Shown: piece by piece, positions 24,260 to 31,780 of the stretch
Numbering within the stretch: the first letter of the stretch is position 1
Layout: each line of letters starts with the position of its first letter
Source of the DNA: JAKFDK01 sp036676195
Lineage (GTDB): Bacteria > Bacillota > Sulfobacillia > Symbiobacteriales > ZC4RG38
Direction of reading: 5' to 3'
Assembly: GCA_036676195.1 (NCBI GenBank)
Contig: JAKFDK010000134.1
Span: 1-47,340, forward strand
Length of the DNA stretch: 47,340 bases
Made by a program: the position numbers and the translations under genes
The notes under the pieces: model-generated
What the model was told of the DNA's origin: nothing
The model's input: the letters and a program-made list of their open reading frames with translations, nothing else
Databases searched by the model: none

Positions 24260-25249
24260 TCAGCGGCACTGGGGCACAACCAGCCGGGCAAACCGCTCCA
24301 TGCTGACTACCACCTGCTCATGGGGCATGGAGCCGTAATTAAACAGTCCGATCACCTCATCCACACCGGCGGCCCGCCAGTCCCGGATGACGACTGCCAC
24401 CTGATCAGGCGTACCCCAGGCTGCCAGGCCACTGTTGTTCAGGTCCTCGTAGGTACCGGTGCGGAAAAAGTGGCGGTTCTCCATGAATCGCTCCACGGCC
24501 ATCCCGGCGATGGCGTGGGCTTCGGCCTCGGTCTCGCCCACATACACCGGCAGGGCGGCCACCACCCGGGCGTTGTCGCGACCGGCCTGGGCGGCGCCGC
24601 GGCGGAAGCGTTCAATTAACACCTTCAAACCTTCAGGGTCGTCGACGGTGACATAGGGCATGACCATCAGGTCCATCCCCTGCAGCCCCACGTAGAAGGC
24701 CGCCTCAGGCCGCATAATGGCGCAGGACAGGGGCGGGTGGGGCTCCTGCACGCACTGGACCTGCAACTGCACCGGCTGATACTGATAAAAGCGTCCCTGG
24801 AAGCCACCCAAAAGGTCACCGGTCCAGGCCGCCTTCAGTACCTCGACGCACTCGTTGAAGCGATCCACCTTGTCTTCCATGGCGATGCCGAGCGGCGCAA
24901 ACTCGTGGGCCAGGTAGCCGCTGCCCACTCCCACGTTCAGTCGGCCACCGCAAAGGACGTCGAGCATGGCGTAATCCTCGGCCGCGTGTAGCGGACTGCG
25001 CAGGGGCAGGACGCTGACCGCAGTCCCCACGCGGATGATACGGGTACGGGCCGCCACCGCTGCCAAAAAGACAGCCGGGTTGGGCAACAGACCGTATGGG
25101 GCAAAATGATGTTCTGCCACCCAGTAGGAATGAAAGCCCAGCGTCTCCGCCAGTTCTGCCTGCTGCAGCAACTCCGCCAAAAAGGCGCTCTGGCTGCGGC
25201 CATGCCGGCCAGGATAGAAATCTCCAACACTGAACAGTCCAAAATCCAC
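24260..25249 (-). CDS. LLM-class flavin-dependent oxidoreductase
   Basis: 329 residues of the bacterial luciferase-like (LLM) family, a TIM-barrel enzyme using reduced FMN or F420. Family marks are the start MDFGLFSVGD, FHSYWVAEHHFAPYG, TRIIRVGTAVSVLPLRSPL and GGRLNVGVGSGYLAHEF. The substrate is unknown; relatives include alkanal and alkanesulfonate monooxygenases. GTG 25249 has a weak upstream site. It is probably monocistronic. Confidence 0.87.
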   Translation of the reverse strand: MDFGLFSVGDFYPGRHGRSQSAFLAELLQQAELAETLGFHSYWVAEHHFAPYGLLPNPAVFLAAVAARTRIIRVGTAVSVLPLRSPLHAAEDYAMLDVLCGGRLNVGVGSGYLAHEFAPLGIAMEDKVDRFNECVEVLKAAWTGDLLGGFQGRFYQYQPVQLQVQCVQEPHPPLSCAIMRPEAAFYVGLQGMDLMVMPYVTVDDPEGLKVLIERFRRGAAQAGRDNARVVAALPVYVGETEAEAHAIAGMAVERFMENRHFFRTGTYEDLNNSGLAAWGTPDQVAVVIRDWRAAGVDEVIGLFNYGSMPHEQVVVSMERFARLVVPQCR

Positions 25250-25459
25250 GGTCCGCCACCCCCGACCCTAGTGTTCCTTCATAGCATAATTTTTGGAGAC
25301 CGCCCCGGCAATGGGGCAGACACCCTATACAAACGACCCATGGCTAATTCGGCCACCCGGAGCAAAGTGGCAGCCGGGGCCCGGTGATGGGCATCACAGC
25401 AGACCCACAGGCACCCTGTTACCCTGGAAACGTTAACTTACAAAGGAGGCACCGCCTAC

Positions 25460-25813
25460 ATGAAAGTCGCCATTCCGGTCGAGGGCGGCCTGGTTGCCAA
25501 CCACCTGGGCCACTGCGAATCGTTCCTGTTTGCTGATGTGACCGACGGCAAGGTAACCGCTCAGGGCGAACATCCAAACCCGGGTCATGGCCCCGGCGGA
25601 CCGCCCCCGATGTTCCTGGCCAGGCAGGGAGTCACCCATATTGTGGCCTGGGGTATGCCGGAGCACGCCGTGAGCATGTTTTCGCAGTTCGGCATTCAGG
25701 TTACGCTGGGTGCAACCGGCAAGCCGGCCGAAGTCCTGCAGGGCTGGCTGGACGGCACCCTCACCTATACCCAGGAAGGACTGGACGGCGGCGGCACCTG
25801 CCGGCACGAATAA
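25460..25813 (+). CDS. NifX/NifB-type iron-molybdenum cofactor-binding family protein
   Basis: 117 residues of the dinitrogenase iron-molybdenum cofactor fold (RNase H-like). The start MKVAIPVEGGLVANHLGHCESF is the family pattern, where HLGHCESF supplies potential metal ligands; NPGHGPGGPPP is the usual glycine-rich loop. Such stand-alone proteins occur in many anaerobes without nitrogenase and often sit near MRP-type ATPases, absent here. The exact role is unknown. GGAGG precedes the ATG by 10 nt. A hairpin follows the stop. Confidence 0.86.
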   Translation: MKVAIPVEGGLVANHLGHCESFLFADVTDGKVTAQGEHPNPGHGPGGPPPMFLARQGVTHIVAWGMPEHAVSMFSQFGIQVTLGATGKPAEVLQGWLDGTLTYTQEGLDGGGTCRHE

Positions 25814-25828
25814 CGCTGACATTACTTG

Positions 25829-25853
25829 AGCCCGGGGCAGTTTGCCCCGGGCT
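25829..25853. terminator. terminator after the NifX-like gene
   Basis: AGCCCGGGGCA, loop GTT, TGCCCCGGGCT, followed by GTTTGCC on the plus strand. It also lies at the end of the convergent gene ending at 25871. Confidence 0.7.
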
Positions 25854-25870
25854 GTTTGCCTTGGCGCGTC

Positions 25871-26233
25871 TCACTGGCCCTTTGGCGCCTTGGGCTTTTC
25901 ACCGCCGTAACGGCGGGAAACCAGTTCCTGGTTGCCCACATGGAGCACCGGGCCGGTCGGACTGTCTGTAATGCGTCCGTTCATGCCCAACCAGGCCAGT
26001 GCCTGCAGCACTGCGGCGCGATCGTCTTCGCTTTCGGCAAAGAACCAGCCCACCGTCTGCGCTTCCCGACTGGCTGCCAGCAGCAGAGCCCAGCCGTTGC
26101 CAGAGCGCCGGTGCAGCCGGAAGGTGCGTCGCGGCTCATCGGGATTGGGGCTTAGAATCGCCCAAAAGATACCAGACTTGGCAGAGCGCGTATCCGCTGC
26201 CTTTGCGAGGGCTTGGACAGCTTGAGATGCCAT
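25871..26233 (-). CDS. hypothetical protein
   Basis: 120 residues, soluble, not recognised. Alternating strands (GIFWAILSPN, TFRLHRRSGNGWALLLAAS, QTVGWFFAESEDD) followed by a helix (AAVLQALAWLG) suggest a small alpha/beta domain, with a basic Gly/Lys/Pro tail. The ATG follows GGAGGTC at 8 nt, so expression is likely. It is convergent with the NifX-like gene and has no operon partner. Confidence 0.7.
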   Translation of the reverse strand: MASQAVQALAKAADTRSAKSGIFWAILSPNPDEPRRTFRLHRRSGNGWALLLAASREAQTVGWFFAESEDDRAAVLQALAWLGMNGRITDSPTGPVLHVGNQELVSRRYGGEKPKAPKGQ

Positions 26234-26361
26234 TCAACAGACCTCCAAGATGGTTTATGACCGGCCACCAGGCGCCGCAAGCCACATCAACAGCCAATAT
26301 TCTTCTGTTTTTTCCCACTTGTCCCCTGCCGAGCAGTCAAAATGACTCTGGAGCGCGCCGC

Positions 26362-26390
26362 CCGCCCGGAACAGCCGGTGTTCCGGGCGG
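26362..26390 (-). terminator. hairpin after the phospholipase D gene
   Basis: CCGCCCGGAACA (26362-26373) pairs with TGTTCCGGGCGG (26379-26390), 5-nt loop, 20 bp after the stop. There is no T-run on the minus strand. Confidence 0.6.
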
Positions 26391-26409
26391 CGGCATGGTC
26401 ACGTGCGGG

Positions 26410-28152
26410 CTAACGCCGGCCGTGTTCCCAGTCCCAATCGAAAACTTGCCCGAAGTAGGTCCCGATTTCTGGTGATTCGACGATCAGCCCGGCCTCCCGG
26501 TTATGCCCGGGAGCATTTTCACTCCAGTTCACACTGGTGATGACAGTGTAATGGCGGTCAACGATCACACCCTTGTTATGGATATTCAGGCCAACCCCCT
26601 TCGGGTCGTCAAAGCGGGCTTCCAGGGCCAGTTTCTCCCGCCCGGCCAGCGTGTTCAGATAATGGTACGTGTGAATGGAATCCTGGGGCGACCAGGGTTC
26701 CGGGTCACGCTGGCCCATCATCACCCGCACGTGCACACCGCGGCGGGCGGCCGCCACTGCTTCCTGCAGATACAGGTTGGGCGTCTCCTCCGGTGATCCG
26801 TGTTCGGGCAGCCCCCAGTGAACAGGGATATACTGCGTCTGAATCTCCACACTGGTAGTGGCCCGGCGCAGCAAGCCAATGATACCCCCCGTTTCGACCA
26901 GCGCATGGTCGGGGGCGAGCAACGGCGTGATCCGACAGTGGCCGGCCAACGTCAGGGGCTGAAACTGCCGGCGGTATCCATAACCCGGCTCCCTGCGGTT
27001 GCCGTCAGGGTCCTTGTCCAGGCCACCCCAGTACGGATGACCGGGCAAAAACGGAATGCTGTCTGGCCGGCCCGGATCCCAGTCTGCCTCGAAGACCTTG
27101 GTGAAGTAGCGGGCCAGCGACCGGCACTCCACAAACAGGCCCCAGCCGCGGTTACCGCCGGCAGACTCCGCCGGAAAACTGTGGGCACTCCAATTTTCTG
27201 ACCACACCAGGACCGTAGCGCCGTCGATTACCGCATACTTGGCATGATTAAAGCGATAGCGTTTCCCCACACCCTGTCGGTGGTCATGAATCATCCAGCG
27301 CACCGCCACCCCGTGATCGGCCAACTGCTGGGCCAGGTAGCGGGTCTTTTCCAGAATGCGCCCGAAAGGGGTGCCGTCCAGAAAGACGCGTACGGTCAGG
27401 CCCCTGGCCTGTGCGGCCAGCAACTGTTCGCACAGGGGGACAGAGGTCATCTGATACAGGTTCAGGTCAATGCTACGGCGGGCACCCGCCAGCAGAGAGA
27501 CCACCGCGGCGTAACTGCAGTCGGGCGCCACCGAAGCAGTCACCTGCCCACGCACGCTGAAGGTGGGGGCTGGGAAGTCACTCTGTCCCACCCGGAAGCT
27601 ACGGAGCGGCAACCACCGGTCCCCCTGTTTCCAGTCGTGCCGGTTGCCCAGGTCGACCGGTTGTCCGGTCTGGTTGTCGCGGATTCGCGCGTAAACCTCC
27701 CCCGCCGGCACCGAAGCCAGGGGCGCGCCTTCCCACCCCGGCAAGCCAACCACCAGACTGCCCCAGGCCAGGGCATCGACCGGGTGCCCCTCGGGGTCCA
27801 GCAGTACTGCAGAACCGGCCCAGGGGCTGATGTCCGGCAAACCAGACGGCGCCTGTAACCGTGCAGCGCGGGTGGTGCTCCCACCGTACTGCCACTGCGG
27901 CCAGCGGCCCATTAGCCGCTGGAAAGCCACCGCGTCCCGGGCCACGTAGAAATCCCGTCCGGGGCCGATGCCGGCCCCTCCCGGAAACTGCAGCGGCTTC
28001 CCATCCACCACCAGGCTCCAGCCAGTCAGGTTCACTACCGCCGACTCCGGGTTGGTAATCCGAAAGTAAGTGGCTGCCTGGTTCTGGTCGAGGTCATGAA
28101 CGTATGCCTCACTGATCAGCAGGGGTCCGGTGGTCCGCCGCGTCCCTCTCAC
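26410..28152 (-). CDS. lamin-tail-domain plus phospholipase D-like protein
   Basis: 580 residues. The N-terminal about 165 residues look like a lamin-tail (LTD) beta-sandwich (LLISEAYVHD, FRITNPESAVVNLTGWSLV, AVLLDPEGHPVDALAWG). Two PLD half-domains follow, with HKD motifs HAKYAVID (His about 303) and HNKGVIVD (His about 525), each followed by a WSENW or NWSEN segment. PLD enzymes form a phosphohistidine intermediate on phosphodiesters; substrates may be lipids or nucleic acids. No signal peptide is visible although LTD domains are usual in exported proteins. The GTG follows AAGGAGGT. A 30-codon open frame ends overlapping this start. Confidence 0.85.
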   Translation of the reverse strand: MRGTRRTTGPLLISEAYVHDLDQNQAATYFRITNPESAVVNLTGWSLVVDGKPLQFPGGAGIGPGRDFYVARDAVAFQRLMGRWPQWQYGGSTTRAARLQAPSGLPDISPWAGSAVLLDPEGHPVDALAWGSLVVGLPGWEGAPLASVPAGEVYARIRDNQTGQPVDLGNRHDWKQGDRWLPLRSFRVGQSDFPAPTFSVRGQVTASVAPDCSYAAVVSLLAGARRSIDLNLYQMTSVPLCEQLLAAQARGLTVRVFLDGTPFGRILEKTRYLAQQLADHGVAVRWMIHDHRQGVGKRYRFNHAKYAVIDGATVLVWSENWSAHSFPAESAGGNRGWGLFVECRSLARYFTKVFEADWDPGRPDSIPFLPGHPYWGGLDKDPDGNRREPGYGYRRQFQPLTLAGHCRITPLLAPDHALVETGGIIGLLRRATTSVEIQTQYIPVHWGLPEHGSPEETPNLYLQEAVAAARRGVHVRVMMGQRDPEPWSPQDSIHTYHYLNTLAGREKLALEARFDDPKGVGLNIHNKGVIVDRHYTVITSVNWSENAPGHNREAGLIVESPEIGTYFGQVFDWDWEHGRR

Positions 28153-28241
28153 CGCGGTCTACCTCCTTCACCGCTGCCTGCCAGCAGCAAACCCCGGCAG
28201 GCCCGCTTTCCCGACTCCAGTCGAGACTTCGGTCCCGCCAT
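28149..28241 (-). CDS. possible 30-codon leader ORF coupled to the PLD gene
   Basis: ATG 28241, with AGGGA 6 nt upstream, opens a basic 30-codon frame whose TGA overlaps the GTG of the PLD gene (GTGA). Overlap suggests translational coupling. The peptide shows no family likeness and no clear signal sequence, so it may be chance. Confidence 0.3.
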   Translation of the reverse strand: MAGPKSRLESGKRACRGLLLAGSGEGGRPR

Positions 28242-28296
28242 GCTAATTCCCTATATTTTCCAACCTTTTCGCTCACGGTTGTACCCGCATGAAGAC

Positions 28297-28334
28297 GGCC
28301 GAGTCCGTTCCCGATGTGGGAACCAGACTCGGCC
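28297..28334. terminator. hairpin after the lipoprotein gene
   Basis: GGCCGAGTC (28297-28305) pairs with GACTCGGCC (28326-28334), extended inward by GTTCC/GGAAC with small mismatches. It lies 27 bp after the minus-strand lipoprotein stop. No T-run. Confidence 0.6.
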
Positions 28335-28360
28335 TGGCCGGACACCGCCGGCAGCGCATA

Positions 28361-29185
28361 CTAGCGGGTGGTCCCGGGGGTCGTGGTGCCGGTAGGGGCG
28401 GGCGCAGTGCCGGTCGTACCAGGGGCAGACGTACCGGGAGCGACAGTGCCGGTGGTGCCCGGAGTCGCACCCGGGGCCGGGGTGCCGGTGGTGCCGGGCG
28501 TAGGTGCACCCTTGGCGTCGGGCGCCACCGGGATGCTGGTCATACTCCGGGTCAGGTCGGCCAAATCACCCAGGAATTCGGTCACCGGCTTGCCCGCCCG
28601 CACCTGGGTGGCAATGGTCCGCAGCCGCTCAGTGGTGGCGCCGTCGGGCGCCACCCGCACTTCGGTGATCCACGGCAGGGTGGCAGTAACCACCTGCACA
28701 GTCGCACCGGTATCTGTTGCGGCCGGACGTGTGGTATCAGTCGGTCCGGCGGTATCAGTCGGTCCGGGCGTACCGGCCGGTCCGGCAGGTGGGCTGGTGG
28801 GCGTACCGGCCCGGGTGGCCGGCGGCGCCCCGGTAGCGCCAGGCACAGCGGCGGCACCGGGCCGGACCGGCGAGGGACCGGGCCCGCCGGCGGCCATTCC
28901 GGGCGTCGCCGTTTCGCCCGGTCCGGCCACACTGGCCCGGCCGGTGATCAGGGCGGTATTGCCCAGAACCAGGGCCTCACCACCGCCGGCACGGGAAAGG
29001 GCATCGGTCAGGGTAATGGACGGATCAGCGGCAGCAGTGGTGGCCGCCGTCCGGGGGGTCACCATGCCCACCGGGCCGGGGGCCGCCGGCGTTTGGTCAG
29101 GGCGGCGCTGTCCGGCCGGGCACCCGGTCAGGGTCAGGGTGGCGACCACCAGAAACGTCATCACCGTCAAACGCGAGCGAAACAC
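28361..29185 (-). CDS. YhcN/YlaJ-type sporulation lipoprotein with low-complexity insert
   Basis: 274 residues. A lipobox (TLTGC, Cys 22) marks a membrane-anchored lipoprotein. Residues about 57-85 (ITLTDALSRAGGGEALVLGN) and 162-216 (VTATLPWITEVRVAPDGAT, TIATQVRAGKPVTEFLGDL) together match the YhcN/YlaJ domain of spore-associated lipoproteins. Between them lies an about 75-residue Pro/Ala/Gly/Thr-rich insert, and residues 222-274 are a repetitive PGTTGT-type tail. Such proteins act in spore assembly or germination. The GTG start follows AAGGGAG. It lies downstream of pdp on the same strand with a 64-bp gap. Confidence 0.75.
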   Translation of the reverse strand: MFRSRLTVMTFLVVATLTLTGCPAGQRRPDQTPAAPGPVGMVTPRTAATTAAADPSITLTDALSRAGGGEALVLGNTALITGRASVAGPGETATPGMAAGGPGPSPVRPGAAAVPGATGAPPATRAGTPTSPPAGPAGTPGPTDTAGPTDTTRPAATDTGATVQVVTATLPWITEVRVAPDGATTERLRTIATQVRAGKPVTEFLGDLADLTRSMTSIPVAPDAKGAPTPGTTGTPAPGATPGTTGTVAPGTSAPGTTGTAPAPTGTTTPGTTR

Positions 29186-29249
29186 TGGTCATTCTCCCTT
29201 CAAAGCAGCAGGGGTTGTACGACCTAGTGTTTCGTTGGAAAGCCGTGTC

Positions 29250-30578
29250 CTATACGAAACGCTGCACGCCCGCCGCAGTTACCAGCCCACAAATCAGGGG
29301 CGGTGCCGTCACCGGTGCCGGCCCGATTCGAAAGGCCCCCAGGATACGCGCCGCCGCCGTCGGAACCAGCTCCGGATCACTGGCATGGATCTCGGCCAGC
29401 AGTTCCCCGGGCTGCACGGCATCGCCCACCTTTTTCTTCAGTACCACCCCGACCGCCAGATCAATAACGGATTCCTTCGTGGCCCGACCAGCCCCCAGAC
29501 CCATGGTCACGTGACCAACTTCCAGGGCGACGATATGTTCCACGTAGCCGGCGCAGGGGGCCTGTACCCCCTGGATCCACGCCGCCCGGGGCAACTTGAC
29601 CGGTTGAGTGACATAGGAAGCATCGCCGCCCTGGGCAGCCACCATTTCCTTTAGTTTGCTCAGTCCCTTGCCGCTGCGCAGGGCACTCAGTAATCGGCGG
29701 CGTGCCTCCTCCGCCGTAAGGGCAACCCCGGCGAGTTCCAGCATTTGCGCGCCCAATGCCAGGCACAGTTCCTCCAGATCCGGCGGCCCGAACCCCCGCA
29801 GGGTTTCAATGGCTTCTTCCACCTCCAGGGCGTTGCCCACCGCACACCCCAGGGGCTGTTCCATATCCGAAATAACCGCTACCGTCTTGCGGCCCACGTG
29901 GGCCCCGATCGCCACCATCGTTTCGGCCAGGCGGAAGGAATCGTCCAGGGTCTTCATAAACGCACCGCTGCCTGTCTTCACATCCAGCACGATGGCATCA
30001 GCGCCGCCGGCAATTTTCTTCGACATGACGGAAGCGGCAATCAAGGGAATGCTTTCGACGGTGGCCGTCACATCCCGCAGAGCATAAAGCTTTTTGTCCG
30101 CCGGCACCAGATTGCCCGTCTGACCGACAATTGCACATCCTACCCGATTCACCTGTGCGGCAAAATCGCCAATTCCCATTTCCACCTGAAAACCAGGGAT
30201 GCTCTCGAGCTTGTCCAGCGTGCCGCCGGTGTGTCCCAGGCCCCGCCCGGACATCTTGGCCACCGGCGCCCCGCAGGCCGCGACCAGTGGGACCAACACC
30301 AGGCTGGTGGTGTCGCCGACGCCCCCGGTGGAATGCTTGTCTACCTTAATTCCGGCAATGGCACCCAGATCCACAGTATCCCCGGATTCAACCAGGGCCA
30401 TTGTCAGGTCAGCCGTTTCCCGGGAAGTCATGCCACGCAGGACAACCGCCATGGCCCAGGCCGCCATCTGATAGTCCGGTACCTGGCCGGCGGCATAGCC
30501 GTTTACCAGGAAGCGAATTTCCTCTGTAGTCAGTTCCTGCCCCAGTCGCTTCCGCTCAATCATGTCATAGGCCCGCAT
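29250..30578 (-). CDS. pdp: pyrimidine-nucleoside phosphorylase
   Basis: 442 residues of the thymidine/pyrimidine phosphorylase family, splitting uridine, thymidine or deoxyuridine with phosphate to give base and (deoxy)ribose-1-phosphate. MRAYDMIERKRLGQELT opens the alpha domain; KVDKHSTGGVGDTTSL binds phosphate; SGRGLGHTGGTLDKLES is the family signature near residue 110. Full family length. The ATG has only a weak GGGGG-type site. A class I c-di-GMP riboswitch, a long non-coding stretch and a strong terminator lie upstream on the same strand, so read-through into pdp may be conditional. Confidence 0.93.
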   Translation of the reverse strand: MRAYDMIERKRLGQELTTEEIRFLVNGYAAGQVPDYQMAAWAMAVVLRGMTSRETADLTMALVESGDTVDLGAIAGIKVDKHSTGGVGDTTSLVLVPLVAACGAPVAKMSGRGLGHTGGTLDKLESIPGFQVEMGIGDFAAQVNRVGCAIVGQTGNLVPADKKLYALRDVTATVESIPLIAASVMSKKIAGGADAIVLDVKTGSGAFMKTLDDSFRLAETMVAIGAHVGRKTVAVISDMEQPLGCAVGNALEVEEAIETLRGFGPPDLEELCLALGAQMLELAGVALTAEEARRRLLSALRSGKGLSKLKEMVAAQGGDASYVTQPVKLPRAAWIQGVQAPCAGYVEHIVALEVGHVTMGLGAGRATKESVIDLAVGVVLKKKVGDAVQPGELLAEIHASDPELVPTAAARILGAFRIGPAPVTAPPLICGLVTAAGVQRFV

Positions 30579-30675
30579 TGGTCAGATCAGCCCCCTCTTA
30601 CGGGGCAGTAGCACCCCAAGGTGAGGATACTTCGGGAACAGCCCGATGATTCCTGCCGCCGGGGTATTTCCGCTG

Positions 30676-30690
30676 CCACCAAATTGGTGG
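30676..30690. promoter_or_regulatory. 15-bp palindrome between terminator and pdp
   Basis: CCACCAA, central A, TTGGTGG: perfect arms, touching the end of the minus-strand terminator's T-run, about 100 bp before pdp. It could be an operator for a promoter of pdp not recognised here. Confidence 0.45.
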
Positions 30691-30692
30691 GC

Positions 30693-30729
30693 AAAAAAAA
30701 TCCCCCCCGGCCTCAGGAGGCGACCGGGG
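30693..30729 (-). terminator. strong intrinsic terminator upstream of pdp
   Basis: Read on the minus strand: CCCCG (30729-30725) pairs with CGGGG (30709-30705), with an inner GCCT/AGGC stem, then GGGA and eight T (30700-30693). It ends the transcript that begins with the c-di-GMP riboswitch, about 115 bp before the pdp start. Confidence 0.75.
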
Positions 30730-31014
30730 AAGAGGCGTCCCAATTCCGGCAGGGCAGATGGTTGGGGGGACTGCCCGTCGGGGGGACCAGTGAGAAGGGA
30801 GTGAAGGGGATGGAAGGGGAAAGCTCTCCATGCGGCCGCAGTCGGAGCCCTTGGCCTCATGCGCATATTTACCGTGGACCCGGCTACCTGACCGCGGCCG
30901 CCGCCCCGCTTCCAGCCCTGTACGTTCCAAACCGGGGGCACCCCGGTTTACGTGCACGACCAGAACATAAACATGCCCTGGGATGGCTAGGCCCCCAGGG
31001 GTGGGTGGTGCCTT
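30730..31014 (-). other. non-coding stretch between riboswitch and terminator
   Basis: About 285 nt with no plausible ORF on the minus strand (open frames are random-looking and lack ribosome sites). It is strongly structured: CCCTGGG/CCCAGGG with an inner GGC/GCC stem (30976-31000) right after the aptamer, a 9-bp perfect hairpin at 30929-30949 extended by outer ACGT arms, and two GCGGCCGC palindromes (30832-30839, 30894-30901) able to pair with each other. Confidence 0.5.
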
Positions 31015-31112
31015 GGCCTTCGGCAGTCCCGCTGTCGTGGCTGGCGTTCAGGCCAGCTTTAGACCGGAAACTTTGCGTCCCTGGCTTTCACCAGGTTTGC
31101 CTTTATCGGGCC
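31015..31112 (-). promoter_or_regulatory. class I cyclic-di-GMP riboswitch (GEMM-I)
   Basis: Read on the minus strand, the order of conserved elements is exact: AGGCAAACC, a hairpin capped by a GAAA tetraloop, GGGACGCAAAG, CCGG.CUAA, a GCUGGC/GCCAGC hairpin, and CAGCGGGACUGCCGA. This matches the Vc2-type aptamer in spacing and sequence. GGCC at both ends closes the P1 region. It starts about 40 nt after a consensus promoter. The first hairpin downstream (30976-31000) is the likely expression platform. The nearest gene in the same direction is pdp, 440 nt away. Confidence 0.92.
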
Positions 31113-31159
31113 ATATGCGATTTGCGACCTCTGCCGCCTGGATTCACTTTCCATTTATT

Positions 31160-31188
31160 ATCTTAGTGGGCTGGCACAGGTTTGTCAA
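31160..31188 (-). promoter_or_regulatory. promoter of the c-di-GMP riboswitch RNA
   Basis: On the minus strand: TTGACA (31188-31183), a 17-bp spacer, TAAGAT (31165-31160). Transcription would start near 31153. The -35 box is a perfect consensus. Confidence 0.75.
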
Positions 31189-31454
31189 TGGGCTTCCGTT
31201 ACGAGATCAGTCGCAGTAAACAGCGGCAAGTCCAGTTGTTTACCATAACATATTACATAGGGCATTACGTTAGCTGGCATCAACAGCAGGGAAGGAGTCG
31301 CTTTGGCGGGCAGAGAATACTAGCGCACGGTAGGCGGCGATCTTCTGTACGGACGCCCGGCGTCGCTGGCAACAAACAGGAGCGCGCCTCTGGCGGTAGT
31401 TCGCAGTGCGGCAACGGCACAATACACGAAAAGGCACGTTGAGGAGGATCGCCG

Positions 31455-31721
31455 TTGATCGAGGGAAAGGACGACCTGATCGAAGCGTGCCGCATCCGCG
31501 GCATGCGGATGAATGAAACCACCATTAACCTGCTGGAGACCCTTGTGGAAGCCGAGGGCGGTCTGGATGGAATGGATCTGCGTCTGGTCATCCAATGCGT
31601 AAGCGGCATGCCCGGGGAATCTTCGGGTTCTGTTACCCTCCGCGGTAACCTGGGCCAGCTTCTGGCCGTGTTAGAACGTCTCTGGCCTGCTCTGGAGCGG
31701 GGTCGGCGCGCAGACAGTTAG
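31455..31721 (+). CDS. hypothetical protein
   Basis: 88 residues, acidic N-terminal half with two likely helices (KDDLIEACRIRGMRMNE and NLLETLVEAEGG), then LRLVIQCVSGMPGE and a leucine-rich helix. No family recognised. The TTG start follows GAGGAGG at about 8 nt, so it is probably translated. It lies 60 bp upstream of the coiled-coil protein gene and may share its transcript. Confidence 0.65.
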   Translation: MIEGKDDLIEACRIRGMRMNETTINLLETLVEAEGGLDGMDLRLVIQCVSGMPGESSGSVTLRGNLGQLLAVLERLWPALERGRRADS

Positions 31722-31780
31722 GCTGACGTAGGGTTCTGCCCGAGCCAGGTCGAATTAGAACGGCCAGGAGGTGAGGCCTG

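Noticed and set aside
28289..29654. Long plus-strand frames opposite the lipoprotein and pdp
   Set aside because: Gly/Arg/Pro-rich shadows of the GC-rich minus-strand genes, without ribosome sites or family likeness.
30582..30957. Two 119-codon minus-strand frames downstream of the riboswitch
   Set aside because: Both run through the terminator and T-run, have no ribosome site and have random, Pro/Arg-rich composition.
31290..31316. Six-codon ORF (TTG start, MAGREY) behind a perfect GGAAGGAG site
   Set aside because: Too short to support as a gene; the ribosome-like site may be chance or a relic of a lost gene.
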